The translations under genes and the position numbers were made by a program. Below, in pieces: positions 16,873 through 26,036 of a stretch of 52,523 bases of DNA. This DNA is from Acidobacteriota bacterium (GTDB lineage Bacteria; Acidobacteriota; UBA4820; DSQY01). Numbering within the stretch: the first letter of the stretch is position 1; each line of letters opens with the position of its first letter. The notes under the pieces are model-generated. The model was not told where the DNA came from. It saw only the letters and a list, made by a program, of their open reading frames with translations, and searched no databases. The stretch spans positions 1-52,523 of the forward strand of contig JBFMHB010000012.1 in the NCBI GenBank assembly GCA_040752915.1, in the 5' to 3' direction.

Positions 16873-17834
16873 GAGGTTGCGGTGAGAAGGAGAACCCCCG
16901 CGATGGAGGCCGCCGTTCCGAGAACGGCGCGGAGCGAAATCCGCTCGTGGAACACGACGCGGACGATGGGGAGGATGAGAATGGGAACCAGGGCCATCAG
17001 GGCCGAGGCCACCCCGACCTTCGCGTGGGCCACGGCCACGAGGGAGAGCCACACGCCGAGGAAGGGTCCGGTGACGGCCCCCGCCGCCGTGAGCGCCATG
17101 GCCCGGCCGTCCCGGAAGATGTCGGACACGGAGCCGCGGGACTTGAGGAGAGGAGTGACCGTCCAGAGGCCGGCCGCGGCCACCACCATGCGGATCAGGG
17201 TCCCCGAGAGGGCGGGCATGCCGGAGCGCAAGCCCTCCTTCGCGAGGACCACGCCGAGGGCCTGGCACAGCGCGCCGCCGAGGGCGAAGGCCACGCCCAC
17301 TCCGAGCCGTGACCCGTCCGGCCCGTCCTCCGGGCGTTTCCCCTCGAGGATGACCCACGCGATTCCCGCCACCGTGAGGAGGATGCCCGCGGCCTCCCGG
17401 AGCAAGAGCCGCTCTCCGAGGAGTAGGAGGGCGAGGAGGGAAGAGAAGATGGGCCAGGCGGCCATCACGAGCATGGCCCGCCGGGGGCCCAGGTCGAGCA
17501 GCGCCCGGAAGAGGAAGCTGTCCCCGAGGCTCAGGCCGACGAGACCGGAAAGGCCCAGCCAGACCCAGGCCGCCACCGGCGCGTCGAACGGAAGGAGGGC
17601 TCCGGTCTGGAGGACGTGCGTCGCGCCCAGGAGGACGACCGCCATGAGGAGGCGCGTGCGGTTCACGGCCATGGCGCCGGCCCGCTGGCCGGCCAGGGTG
17701 AAGAAGACCGCCGTGAAGGCCCACAGGAGGGCCGTGGCCAGGGCCGCGGCCTCGCCGATTCCTGGAACGTGGAGAATGAGAGAGCCTCCTTCCGGGCTGA
17801 ACCGCGCACGATCCAAGGCCAGCATACGCTTCAC
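16869..17834 (-). CDS. EamA/DMT-family transporter
   Basis: 321 residues with about ten hydrophobic segments in two EamA repeats (first about residues 28-165, second about 178-320). Typical motifs are ALLWAFTAVFF in TM1, GLSLGDSFLFRAL and AVAHAKVGVASALMALVPI near the end. The GTG at 17834 and an ATG at 17825 are both possible; neither has a strong ribosome site, and the first ~25 residues are poorly hydrophobic. It is an inner-membrane carrier of the drug/metabolite superfamily, several of which export amino acids. It lies just upstream of the kamA promoter on the same strand, so it may handle a product of that pathway (inference). Confidence 0.85.
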   Translation of the reverse strand: MKRMLALDRARFSPEGGSLILHVPGIGEAAALATALLWAFTAVFFTLAGQRAGAMAVNRTRLLMAVVLLGATHVLQTGALLPFDAPVAAWVWLGLSGLVGLSLGDSFLFRALLDLGPRRAMLVMAAWPIFSSLLALLLLGERLLLREAAGILLTVAGIAWVILEGKRPEDGPDGSRLGVGVAFALGGALCQALGVVLAKEGLRSGMPALSGTLIRMVVAAAGLWTVTPLLKSRGSVSDIFRDGRAMALTAAGAVTGPFLGVWLSLVAVAHAKVGVASALMALVPILILPIVRVVFHERISLRAVLGTAASIAGVLLLTATS

Positions 17835-17920
17835 GGCTCCGCCCGTGAAGCCGGGTCTTCCATGATCCGCCTGGGTTGCCGCGTCGCCTTCGCGGTAGGA
17901 TGGTGCGGGAGGATGAAGCC

Positions 17921-18724
17921 ATGCCGCTCCGTCGCGCGCTTACGGTGGCCGGTTCCGACTGCTCCGGTGGGGCCGGGATTCAGGCGGACCTGAAGACGTT
18001 TCACACCTTCGGGGTGTACGGGATGAGCGCCGTGACCGCCGTGGTGGCCGAGAATACGTTGGGGGTCCAGGGATGGCGGGCCCTCGACCCGGACTTCGTG
18101 GTCCAGCAGATCGCCTCGTGTCTGGACGACGTCGGCGTCGACGCGGTCAAGACGGGAATGCTGGTGGATGCCCCGACGATTCGCGCCGTGGCCGCCCTTC
18201 TCAGAGACCGCCGCATTGGGAACCTCGTGGTGGACCCCGTGATGAGGGCCAAGAGCGGCGATCCGCTCATCGACCCCGAGGCGGTGAGCACTCTCGTGGA
18301 GGAGATCTTCCCCCTGGCCCGCGTCGTCACGCCCAACGTTCCGGAGGCGGAGGTCCTCGCCGGATTTCCCCTCCGGGGGCTCGACGACTTCCGAAGGGCG
18401 GCGGAGGTGATCCGGGCGGCCGGACCCGAGGTCGTCGTCCTCAAGGGGGGCCACAGCCCCGTGAACCCCGGCGGGATTGCGCGCGATTTCGTGTGGGACG
18501 GCCGGGTGTGGGAGACCCTCGAGGGCGGCCGGAGCGGGGACCGAAACACCCACGGCACCGGATGCACCTTCTCCGCGGCCGCCGCCGCCGGACTGGCCCT
18601 GGGGCTCGACGTCCTTCCCGCCCTTCGCCGGGCCAAGGCCTTCATCACCGAGGCGATACGCACGGCGCCCGGGTTGGGCGGGGGCCACGGACCCGTGAAC
18701 CACTGGGCCTCCTTCTCGGAGTGA
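17921..18724 (+). CDS. thiD: Hydroxymethylpyrimidine (phosphate) kinase ThiD
   Basis: 267 residues; ATG at 17921 with GGGAGG ~9 nt upstream. Opens with ALTVAGSDCSGGAGIQADLK, the HMP-binding hallmark, contains AVKTGMLVD and VVDPVMRAKSG, and ends with the anion-hole motif NTHGTGCTFSAA. It phosphorylates HMP and HMP-P to HMP-PP for thiamine pyrophosphate synthesis in the cytoplasm. It is the only thiamine gene in the window. Divergent from the EamA transporter, with a TAGGAT box at 17896-17901. Confidence 0.94.
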   Translation: MPLRRALTVAGSDCSGGAGIQADLKTFHTFGVYGMSAVTAVVAENTLGVQGWRALDPDFVVQQIASCLDDVGVDAVKTGMLVDAPTIRAVAALLRDRRIGNLVVDPVMRAKSGDPLIDPEAVSTLVEEIFPLARVVTPNVPEAEVLAGFPLRGLDDFRRAAEVIRAAGPEVVVLKGGHSPVNPGGIARDFVWDGRVWETLEGGRSGDRNTHGTGCTFSAAAAAGLALGLDVLPALRRAKAFITEAIRTAPGLGGGHGPVNHWASFSE

Positions 18725-18847
18725 CCCGGGGGCCCGCGCCGGGAAACATCCTTACGAGAGCTCCCGCGGCGAAGACGACGCGCACCGCGGCCCTTCGCGG
18801 CGGGGCGGGATTGGGTCCGCCCCAGGGGCGGAGAAGGAGGTCTTCCC

Positions 18848-19396
18848 ATGGCACGCAGAGGCTGGGTCTTGCTGGTCGCGGCCCTTCTCGGCACGGCCGC
18901 GTCCGCCCAGAACACGGGGCGCCGGATCACGTACGCGGTGGATCCCGCCACGACCGCGCCGGCGGCCACGGTCATCCACAACGGGGAAGGGATCACCGTG
19001 GTCATCTTTCGGGCGGCGGAGCTGGACGAGGGCGGCACCTTCGTCTTCCGCGCCGACATGACGGCCCGCGGGAGGAACGTGTCCTTCCCCTTCGACGCCG
19101 AAATGGACGATCGCTCCAGGGGCAACGCCCTGGTGGAGAGTTTCGACCCCGAGGTGGTGACCTTCGTGGACGGGGCCACCCCCGCCTCGACCCTGGTGAC
19201 CGTCACCCTCCCGCCCGGCTCCTACGGGCCCAAAAAGAAGTTCGTCACGAAGGTCAAGGCGGAGCCCCTGCGCGGAAGCCGGGTGGGTGAGGGAACGGGG
19301 ATCAAGGTCGTGATCCGGGAAGGGACCGCCTCGTCGGCCGACGCCGAGGGGGCGCTCCTGGAGGAGATCCTGGAGGCTCTCTCTCCCGAGCCCTGA
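18848..19396 (+). CDS. Small secreted protein, function unknown
   Basis: 182 residues. AGGAGGT precedes the ATG. Cleavable signal peptide with likely cleavage after SAQ (about residue 21). The mature part is beta-rich and lacks cysteines; no domain is recognised. Repeated Val/Thr-rich strands (GEGITVVIFRAAEL, TPASTLVTVTLPPGSYG) suggest a beta-sandwich. It follows thiD by 123 bp and is convergent with the S9 peptidase. Its export signal and good ribosome site make it a real gene. Confidence 0.7.
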   Translation: MARRGWVLLVAALLGTAASAQNTGRRITYAVDPATTAPAATVIHNGEGITVVIFRAAELDEGGTFVFRADMTARGRNVSFPFDAEMDDRSRGNALVESFDPEVVTFVDGATPASTLVTVTLPPGSYGPKKKFVTKVKAEPLRGSRVGEGTGIKVVIREGTASSADAEGALLEEILEALSPEP

Positions 19397-19420
19397 CCGG
19401 AGGGCGAAAGGCCCGACCCG

Positions 19421-21601
19421 TCAGCGGGGAGGAACGGGGGCCAGGGCCTCCTCGAAGAACGCCAGCATGCGCTCGAAAAGATCGCGGCGGTGCGTCCTCT
19501 CCCGGATTCCGTGGTTCTGACCCGGGTAGTACGCCGTCTCGAAGGGCCGTCCTTCCTTCAGGAGGGCCTCGGCCATCCGGACACTGTTCTGGAAATGGAC
19601 GTTGTCGTCGGAAAGGCCGTGCATCATGAGAAGGCGGCCCGAGAGGGCGGCCGCGGCGTAGACGGGTGAGCTCTCCCGGTATCCCTCGGGGTTCTCCGCC
19701 GGAAGCCCCAAATAGCGTTCCGTATAGCACGAGTCGTAGGCCGCCCAGTCGGAGACCGGGGCCACGGCGACTCCCGCGCGGAAGGTGCCGGAGGGTGCGT
19801 GGGTCAGGGCGTAGAGGGTCATGAAGCCGCCGTAGCTCCACCCCCAGATCCCGATGCGCTCCGGGTCGACGAAGGGCAAGGACCGCAAGTAGGCGACGCC
19901 CGCGAGCTGGTCCTCGAGTTCAATCCGCCCCAGGCTCCCCGCGACGGCGGCTTCGAAGGCCGCGCCCCGCCGCCAGGAACCCCGGTTGTCCAGGGAGAAG
20001 ACCACGAAACCGCGCTGGGCGAAAAGATGGCCGATGGCTTCCCAGCGCGCGACCCATCGATCTTGAACCATCTGGGCGTGCGGTCCCCCGTACACGTCCA
20101 CGATGGCGGGATACCGTTTCGCGGGGTCGAAGTCCCGGGGCCGGGACAGCCGGCCGTGGAGCGTGGTCCCGTCGAGGGCCTTGAGGAGGATCGGTTCGGG
20201 CGTGACGAACCCGAATTCCGCCAGCGCGGGCTCTGCGTTTTCGTACAGCACCGTCGCGCTCCCTCCGCGCGTCGGCACCAAGTCGGCCCTCGGGGGGACC
20301 CCCCGGCGGGAGTGGAGGTCGAGGAACCAGGCGCCGTCGGGGGAAACCTCGGCCTCGTGCCAACCCTTACCGTCCGTGAGGAGGAGGGGAGGGGAGCCGG
20401 AGAGGTCCGTCCGGTAGACCTGGCGGCCCGTGGGATCTTCCCGGTTTCCGGAGAAGTACAGGTGCCCCCGCGCCTCGTCCACGGCCAGGAGGTCGTCCAC
20501 CACCCAATTTCCCCGTGTGATTTGCACGAGGTCCCCTCCGTCCAGCCGCCCGAGGTACAGATGGGCGAAGCCGTCGCGCTCGCTCATCCAGAGGAAGCGC
20601 TTTCCGTCGGAGAGAAAGCGCGGGGGGCCGATGAAGTTGATCCACGAGGCGGAGGTCTCCTCCAGCACGGTGCGGGGAGAAGCGCCCGACAGGTCCGAAA
20701 GGAGGAGGCGGAGACGCTTCTGCCTCCGGTCCAGAAGGACGAAGGTCAGGGCGGAGCCGTCCGGGCTCCACGCCGCGCGGGGAAGGTACCCGTCGCCCGA
20801 ATCGGCGCCGGCCACCTCCGTGGAGACGCCCGAGGCAACCTCCGCCACCCGCAGGCGGACCCGGGGGTTGGCATCGCCGGGGCGGGGATAGAACTGGGGC
20901 TCCACCTGGGGATGGATGGACCGGGCGTCCACCATGGGGAACGTGGGGACCTCCGCCTCGTCGAAGACCCAGTAAGCAATCCGGCGTCCGTCGGGAGACC
21001 AGAGGATGCCGCTCTCGAAGTCCAGTTCCTCCCCGTACAGCCAGTCCCCCCGTCCCACGAGGACCTTCTCGGAGGGAGACGGGGCCAGGTTTCGCGGAGG
21101 GCCTCCGGCGAGGTCCACCACCCAGAGGCCGCGGCGGTTGGCATAGGCCACGAGGGAGCCGTCGGGGGACCACTCCGGATTCTCCGCCTCCTCGGCTTCG
21201 GGCAGGAGCCGGCGCAGGGTCCCCGTGGCCAGGTTCAGGACCCACCACCCCTTCGCCTCCACCAATGCGTGAGCGCCCGAAGGAGAAAGGTCAAATGACA
21301 TGAGTTTCTTGTCGGAGCCCGTGGCGGCCAGGAAGGCCTCTTGCGACAAGACCTTTCTGCGCGAGAGGGTGGTCGGATCGAGGCCCACGAGGTCCCCTTC
21401 CGCTCCCGATGGATCGGGCTCGAGAAAGTAGAGCCGGTCCCCCTTTGGGCTCCATGCGGCCTCTCTCGGGACCTGGGCGGCGAAACGGTCGGGCGTCACC
21501 GCCTCCTCCACGGAAAGGTCCCTGAAGTCGGCGAGGGGACCCCGGGCCCACAGAACCAGCGTGAGGACGGCCAGCGCGGCTCTTCTCGACGTGCTCGTCA
21601 C
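19421..21601 (-). CDS. Dipeptidyl peptidase IV-type S9 serine peptidase
   Basis: 726 residues from a GTG at 21601, 6 nt after GGGAGGTGA. Signal sequence, an eight-bladed beta-propeller (about residues 30-470) and a C-terminal alpha/beta-hydrolase. Catalytic residues are Ser589 in GWSYGG, Asp665/666 in HGLSDDNVHF and His697 in YPGQNHGI. WLYGEELDF carries the double-Glu site that binds a free N-terminus in DPP-IV, so removal of N-terminal dipeptides (Xaa-Pro or Xaa-Ala) is likely. Probably periplasmic or outer-surface, in protein scavenging. TACAAT at 21623-21628 (minus) could be its -10 box. Confidence 0.93.
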   Translation of the reverse strand: MTSTSRRAALAVLTLVLWARGPLADFRDLSVEEAVTPDRFAAQVPREAAWSPKGDRLYFLEPDPSGAEGDLVGLDPTTLSRRKVLSQEAFLAATGSDKKLMSFDLSPSGAHALVEAKGWWVLNLATGTLRRLLPEAEEAENPEWSPDGSLVAYANRRGLWVVDLAGGPPRNLAPSPSEKVLVGRGDWLYGEELDFESGILWSPDGRRIAYWVFDEAEVPTFPMVDARSIHPQVEPQFYPRPGDANPRVRLRVAEVASGVSTEVAGADSGDGYLPRAAWSPDGSALTFVLLDRRQKRLRLLLSDLSGASPRTVLEETSASWINFIGPPRFLSDGKRFLWMSERDGFAHLYLGRLDGGDLVQITRGNWVVDDLLAVDEARGHLYFSGNREDPTGRQVYRTDLSGSPPLLLTDGKGWHEAEVSPDGAWFLDLHSRRGVPPRADLVPTRGGSATVLYENAEPALAEFGFVTPEPILLKALDGTTLHGRLSRPRDFDPAKRYPAIVDVYGGPHAQMVQDRWVARWEAIGHLFAQRGFVVFSLDNRGSWRRGAAFEAAVAGSLGRIELEDQLAGVAYLRSLPFVDPERIGIWGWSYGGFMTLYALTHAPSGTFRAGVAVAPVSDWAAYDSCYTERYLGLPAENPEGYRESSPVYAAAALSGRLLMMHGLSDDNVHFQNSVRMAEALLKEGRPFETAYYPGQNHGIRERTHRRDLFERMLAFFEEALAPVPPR

Positions 21602-21651
21602 GCATCACCTCCCAAGGGGAGCATTGTAGCCCGGCTCGTCCCCGCCTGGCG

Positions 21652-21660
21652 TGGTATCCT
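21652..21660 (+). promoter_or_regulatory. Extended -10 element before the SDR gene
   Basis: TGG followed by TATCCT (21655-21660), 26 bp before the ATG at 21686. The same element precedes mqnD at 50867-50875. No clear -35 box. Confidence 0.4.
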
Positions 21661-21685
21661 CGGAGCGTCGCGAAGGGAGGCCAGC

Positions 21686-22405
21686 ATGGGCAAAGCCATC
21701 CTGGTGGGGGCCAGTTCCGGAATCGGCAGGGAGCTGGCGAAGGTCATGGCGAAGGACGGTTGGGTTCTCGGGCTCGCCTCGCGGAACACCCATGCCCTGG
21801 AGGCGCTCCGCGCCGAATTGGGGGGGGAGCATCGGGTCCAGGCTCTGGACGTGACGCGTCCCGAGGAGGCGGCCGAGAAGCTCGATGCGCTGGCTCGCGA
21901 CCTGGGCGACGTGGACTGCGTGATCCTGTCTTCCGGGATCGGAATCGAGAACCGGAAGCTCCTGTGGGAACCCGAGGCCAAAACGATCGCCGCGAACGTC
22001 CTGGGCTTCGCCTCGTGCGCCGCCTGGGCCGGCCGCTACTTTCTCCAGCGCAAGCGCGGCCACATCGTGGGCATTTCCTCCGTGGCGGGCTTGAGGGGGA
22101 GCCCCTTCAACCCGGCCTACAACGCGTCCAAGGCATTCGTTTCCAATTACCTGGAAGGGCTCCGCTTGAATCTGGGCCGCTTCGAGGTTGCGGTGACGGA
22201 CGTGCGGCCGGGGTACGTGGCCACGCCCATGACCGAGGGCCAGAAAGGGATGTTCTGGGTCGCCGACGCGCGGACCGCCGCCCGGCAGATCTACGACGCC
22301 ATCCGAAAGCGCCGCTCGGTGGCCTACATCACCCGGAGATGGCGCTGGGTGGCGATGCTCTCGCGCAATGCGCCCGCCTTCCTCTATAAGAAGTTCTCCA
22401 ACTAG
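21686..22405 (+). CDS. Short-chain dehydrogenase/reductase
   Basis: 239 residues; ATG at 21686 preceded by AGGGAGG. Rossmann dinucleotide motif GASSGIG (residues 8-14), catalytic Tyr145 and Lys149 in YNASK with Ser131/132, and a PGYVATPM motif after beta-6 as in classical SDRs. ASRNT after beta-2, with its Arg, suggests NADP(H) preference. Substrate cannot be told. The C-terminus is basic and aromatic (RRWRWVAMLSRNAPAFLYK), which may touch the membrane. Divergent from the S9 peptidase. Confidence 0.9.
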   Translation: MGKAILVGASSGIGRELAKVMAKDGWVLGLASRNTHALEALRAELGGEHRVQALDVTRPEEAAEKLDALARDLGDVDCVILSSGIGIENRKLLWEPEAKTIAANVLGFASCAAWAGRYFLQRKRGHIVGISSVAGLRGSPFNPAYNASKAFVSNYLEGLRLNLGRFEVAVTDVRPGYVATPMTEGQKGMFWVADARTAARQIYDAIRKRRSVAYITRRWRWVAMLSRNAPAFLYKKFSN

Positions 22406-22435
22406 ATCCGCGGGCCGGGTCCGGGCTCCACCGGG

Positions 22436-22444
22436 TGCTATACT
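22436..22444 (+). promoter_or_regulatory. Extended -10 element before the M32 peptidase gene
   Basis: TGC then TATACT (22439-22444), about 49 bp before the ATG. Identical to the element at 33285-33293. No clear -35. Confidence 0.5.
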
Positions 22445-22492
22445 TCCCCCTTTCCACGCGGGGTGTGCGCGGTGGAAACCGGGGAGGAGCGC

Positions 22493-23980
22493 ATGGCATC
22501 CGACTTCGAGCGGTTCGTCGAAAAGAGCCTCGTCGTCCATGATCTGATGGAGATCCAGCAACTTCTGGAATGGGACCAGCAGGTGATGATGCCGCGCAAG
22601 GGCGCCGAACAGCGCGGCGCCCACCAGGCGGCGCTGGCGGCGGTGGTCCACGAGCGCCTCTCGGATCCGGCGTTCGGCGAACTCCTCGACCGGCTGGAAG
22701 GGCAGTCCCTCGGAGAGGACCCGGCGGCGGACCTGAGGGAGGCGCGGCGCGCCTGGGAGCGGGCCGTGAAGGTCCCCTCGCGCCTCGTCTCCGAGCGGGC
22801 CAGGGCCGTGGCGCTCTCGCAGGAGGCCTGGGTCGAGGCCAAGAAGCACGACGATTTTCCAGCCTTCCTCCCCCACCTGGAACGCGTTCTCAGGCTGACC
22901 CGGGAGACGGCCTCCCTTCTCAATCCCGACCACCCCTACGACGCCCTGCTCGAGGAGTACGAACCCGGGATGACCGAGGCCGAACTGGCCGCCGTCTTCG
23001 CCGATCTCAAGGGCCGCCTCCTGCCCCTGCTCGACCGCATCCTCGGCGCCCCTTCGCCGCCCGACGCCTCGATCCTGGCGCGGCGGTATCCGGTGGCGGC
23101 CCAGGAGGCCTTCTGCCGCGACCTCGCGGCGGACCTCGGATACGATTACGAGGCGGGCCGGCTGGACCGGTCGGCCCATCCCTTCACCAACGGGACCTTC
23201 CGGGACGTCCGGATCACCACGCGGTACAGCGAGACGTTTCTGAACACGGCCGTCTTCGGGACCATCCACGAGACGGGCCACGCTCTGTACGAGCAGGGCC
23301 TCGACCCCGACCGCTTCCGAATGCCCGCCGGCCAGGCCTGCTCCCTGGGCATCCACGAGTCCCAATCCCGTTTCTGGGAGAACGTGGTGGGAAGGTCGCT
23401 CCCCTTCTGGTCCCATTACTTTCCCAAGCTGCGAACGGTCTTCCCCGCCGCCCTGGAGGGAGTGGAGGAAAGGGATTTCTACCGGGCCGTGAACGCCGTG
23501 AAACCCTCCCTCATCCGCGTGGAAGCCGACGAGGTCACCTACAACCTCCACATCATTCTCAGGTTCGAGCTGGAGAGCGCGCTCCTGAAAGGTTCCCTGG
23601 AACCCAAGGACCTTCCCGAGGCCTGGCGCGAGGGGATGCGCGGGCTCCTGGGGATCGAGCCGGCCACGGACCGCGAGGGCGTCTTGCAGGACATCCACTG
23701 GTCGGCCGGCCTCGTGGGGTACTTCCCGACCTACGCCCTCGGCAACCTCTACGGGGGGCAGTTCCTCCAGGCGCTTCGGGCGGACCTTCCCGACCTGGAT
23801 GCCCGGATCGCCGCCGGAGAATTCGCCTCCCTCCGGGAGTGGCTGAGGGTCAAGATCCACCGGCAGGGCCGGCGCCACCTGGCGCCCGAACTCTGCCTCC
23901 AGGTGACGGGGAAGCCTCTCTCGGCGGCCCCATTGATGGCCTATCTGGAGGCCAAGTTCGCGGACGTGTACGGACTTTGA
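22493..23980 (+). CDS. M32-family metallocarboxypeptidase (Taq type)
   Basis: 495 residues, the usual M32 length. ATG at 22493 follows GGGGAGGAG. Zinc site HETGH at residues 259-263, with the third ligand expected in GIHESQSRFWEN. Further M32 motifs are DVRITTRY (about 238-245) and MMPRKGAEQR near the N-terminus. No signal peptide, so cytoplasmic; it removes C-terminal residues from peptides with broad specificity. Aspartase starts 13 bp downstream, so the two are probably co-transcribed in peptide/amino-acid catabolism. Confidence 0.95.
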   Translation: MASDFERFVEKSLVVHDLMEIQQLLEWDQQVMMPRKGAEQRGAHQAALAAVVHERLSDPAFGELLDRLEGQSLGEDPAADLREARRAWERAVKVPSRLVSERARAVALSQEAWVEAKKHDDFPAFLPHLERVLRLTRETASLLNPDHPYDALLEEYEPGMTEAELAAVFADLKGRLLPLLDRILGAPSPPDASILARRYPVAAQEAFCRDLAADLGYDYEAGRLDRSAHPFTNGTFRDVRITTRYSETFLNTAVFGTIHETGHALYEQGLDPDRFRMPAGQACSLGIHESQSRFWENVVGRSLPFWSHYFPKLRTVFPAALEGVEERDFYRAVNAVKPSLIRVEADEVTYNLHIILRFELESALLKGSLEPKDLPEAWREGMRGLLGIEPATDREGVLQDIHWSAGLVGYFPTYALGNLYGGQFLQALRADLPDLDARIAAGEFASLREWLRVKIHRQGRRHLAPELCLQVTGKPLSAAPLMAYLEAKFADVYGL

Positions 23981-23993
23981 CGGAGAGAGCACC

Positions 23994-25427
23994 ATGCGAT
24001 TTCGAGATGCGGGCGTGGACGGCGCGGACTGCCGGATCGAGCGGGACTCCCTGGGGGAAGCGCGGGTTCCCCGGTCGGCCTACTACGGGAGCCAGACTCA
24101 GAGGGCCATCGAGAACTTCCAGCTCACCGGCGTGAGCCTGGAGTCCTTTCCCACCTTCATCCGAGCCCTGGCCATGGTGAAGAAGGCGGCGGCCCTGGCC
24201 AACCGCCAGCTGGGCCACCTCCCGGCGCCGACTGCCGACGCCATCGCCGCGGCCTGCGACGACATCGCCGCGGACCGCCTCCACGAGCATTTCGTGGTGG
24301 ACATGCTCCAGGGGGGGGCGGGCACCTCCACCAACATGAACGCCAACGAGGTCATCGCCAACCGGGCCCTGGAGATCCTTGGAAGGCCCCGGGGCGACTA
24401 TGCTCACTGCCACCCCAACGACCATGTGAACATGTCCCAGTCGACCAACGACGTCATCCCCACCGCCATCAAGGTGGCCGCCCTCTACGGAGTGAGGGAC
24501 CTGCGAGAGGCCCTGGGCAGGCTCTGCGAGGCCTTCGCGGCCAAGGGGAGGGAGTTCTCCGACGTCCTGAAGATCGGGCGCACGGAAATGCAGGACGCCG
24601 TGCCCATGACCCTGGGACAGGAGTTCGAGGCGTACGCGGTGATGATCCGCGAAAGCCGCGATGCCCTGCAGCGGGCCGAATTCCTCCTCCAGGAGATCTC
24701 CATGGGCGCCACGGCCGTCGGCACGGGGCTCAACACGGACCCGCGGTACGCCGGCCTCGTCTGCAAGCACCTCTCGAGCCTGACGGGTTTCCCCCTCGTG
24801 ACGGCCGTCAACCTCGTGGAGGCGACGCAGGACAGCGGAGATTTCGCCGAAGTGTCGGGCATCCTCAAGCGGATCGCCATCCAGCTTTCCAAGATCGCCC
24901 ACGACCTGAGGCTCCTCTCCTCGGGTCCCCGCGCGGGGTTCGCGGAAATCGCGCTTCCGGCCCTTCAGCCGGGCTCCTCCATCATGCCCGGCAAGGTGAA
25001 CCCGGTGATCCCCGAGGCCATCAGCCAGGTGGCCTACCAGGTGATCGGCAACGACGTGGCCGTCTCCATGGCCGCCGAGGCGAGCCAGCTCGAGCTCAAC
25101 CCCTTCGAACCCCTCATCGCGTACAACCTATTCATGTCCATCGGAATGCTCAAGGCGGCTGCCGAGACCTTCCGCACGCGGTGCATCGAGGGCATCACGG
25201 CGAACCGCGACCGCTGTCAGGTGCTCGTCGAACGGAGCGTGACGCTGGTGACCGCCCTCGTTCCCTACATCGGGTACGAGGCCGCCGGAGACGTGGCCAA
25301 GGAAGCCCTGGCCACCGGAAAACACGTGCGCCAGATCGTGCTCGATCGGGGGCTGCTATCGGAGGAGAGGCTGGGGGAGATTCTCGATCCCGCCAAGATG
25401 ACCCACCCCCGGGCCATCCTTCCCTGA
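23994..25427 (+). CDS. aspA: Aspartate ammonia-lyase
   Basis: 477 residues of the fumarase/aspartase superfamily. N-terminal RIERDSLGEARVPRSAYYG, conserved GGAGTSTNMNANEVIANRA, STNDVIPTA and the mobile signature loop GSSIMPGKVNPVIPE (about residue 327 onward). The VNPVIPE ending, SSGPRAGFAEI and GTGLNT favour aspartase over class II fumarase. It converts L-aspartate to fumarate plus ammonia. Follows the M32 peptidase by 13 bp and ends 4 bp from the convergent pilin gene, leaving no room for a terminator between them. Confidence 0.9.
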   Translation: MRFRDAGVDGADCRIERDSLGEARVPRSAYYGSQTQRAIENFQLTGVSLESFPTFIRALAMVKKAAALANRQLGHLPAPTADAIAAACDDIAADRLHEHFVVDMLQGGAGTSTNMNANEVIANRALEILGRPRGDYAHCHPNDHVNMSQSTNDVIPTAIKVAALYGVRDLREALGRLCEAFAAKGREFSDVLKIGRTEMQDAVPMTLGQEFEAYAVMIRESRDALQRAEFLLQEISMGATAVGTGLNTDPRYAGLVCKHLSSLTGFPLVTAVNLVEATQDSGDFAEVSGILKRIAIQLSKIAHDLRLLSSGPRAGFAEIALPALQPGSSIMPGKVNPVIPEAISQVAYQVIGNDVAVSMAAEASQLELNPFEPLIAYNLFMSIGMLKAAAETFRTRCIEGITANRDRCQVLVERSVTLVTALVPYIGYEAAGDVAKEALATGKHVRQIVLDRGLLSEERLGEILDPAKMTHPRAILP

Positions 25428-25431
25428 CGGC

Positions 25432-25926
25432 TCAGTCGCACTTTCTCTGTTTGCCCTCGGGCCAGAGGACGAATCCCCCGTTCACCCAGACGATGTCGTT
25501 CTCGAGGCAGAGGGTGGCCGAGGGCGCCGCGTTGACGGAGGAGGCGAAGGTCTCCCCGTCGTCCTGCCCCCCCTTGCCCATGGACCGCAGAGCGAAATCC
25601 GAGCCCGTGTCGGTGGTGGAGTACTGGTACTTGATGTCCCACGGGTCGGGATTGGGCACTTCCTTGATGTAGTAAGGGGCGAGTTCGCCCACGGGGATGA
25701 CGACGTCCGTGTCCTGCCAGGAGGTGTTGGCCAGAGGGTAGATGTTCGTGTCCGTGCTGTAGGAGTTGCAGGCCGTGGCGAGGCCCCGGATTTCCGACAT
25801 GGCGCGCTTCTGCTTGGCCCGGTGGATGGCCGAGAAGAGGCTGGGGATCATGATGGCCGCAAGGATGGCGATGATCGCCACGACGATGAGGACTTCAATG
25901 AGCGTGAACCCCTTCTCTCCCCTCAT
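25432..25926 (-). CDS. Type IV pilin / GspG-like pseudopilin
   Basis: 164 residues. Prepilin leader MRGEKG with cleavage before FTLIEV and Glu5 of the mature protein, then a ~25-residue hydrophobic helix. The globular part has a GspG-like end (PNPDPWDIKYQY ... DFALRSMGKGGQDDGE), reminiscent of the calcium-binding loop of major pseudopilins. Cysteines near residue 48 and in the tail could form a disulfide. No assembly genes are nearby, so this is an orphan subunit served by a pilus or type II system elsewhere. GGGAGG precedes the ATG. Expression is probably sigma-54 dependent. Confidence 0.88.
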   Translation of the reverse strand: MRGEKGFTLIEVLIVVAIIAILAAIMIPSLFSAIHRAKQKRAMSEIRGLATACNSYSTDTNIYPLANTSWQDTDVVIPVGELAPYYIKEVPNPDPWDIKYQYSTTDTGSDFALRSMGKGGQDDGETFASSVNAAPSATLCLENDIVWVNGGFVLWPEGKQRKCD

Positions 25927-25955
25927 GGAAGCCTCCCAAGCTCACGGGAAAGAAT

Positions 25956-25971
25956 AGCAAGAGTTGTTCCA
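25956..25971 (-). promoter_or_regulatory. Sigma-54 (-24/-12) promoter of the pilin gene
   Basis: Minus-strand TGGAAC-N5-TTGCT, with GG and GC separated by exactly 10 bp, matches TGGCAC-N5-TTGCW except at one position. Predicted start near 25944, ~18 nt before the ATG. The same DNA also reads as TTGCAT-N16-TATTCT, so a sigma-70 promoter cannot be excluded. Confidence 0.65.
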
Positions 25972-26036
25972 CATGCAAACTCCTTGTCAATCAACGAATA
26001 AGGCAGGTGACTGCCAATAGGTGTTACCCCGAGGGG

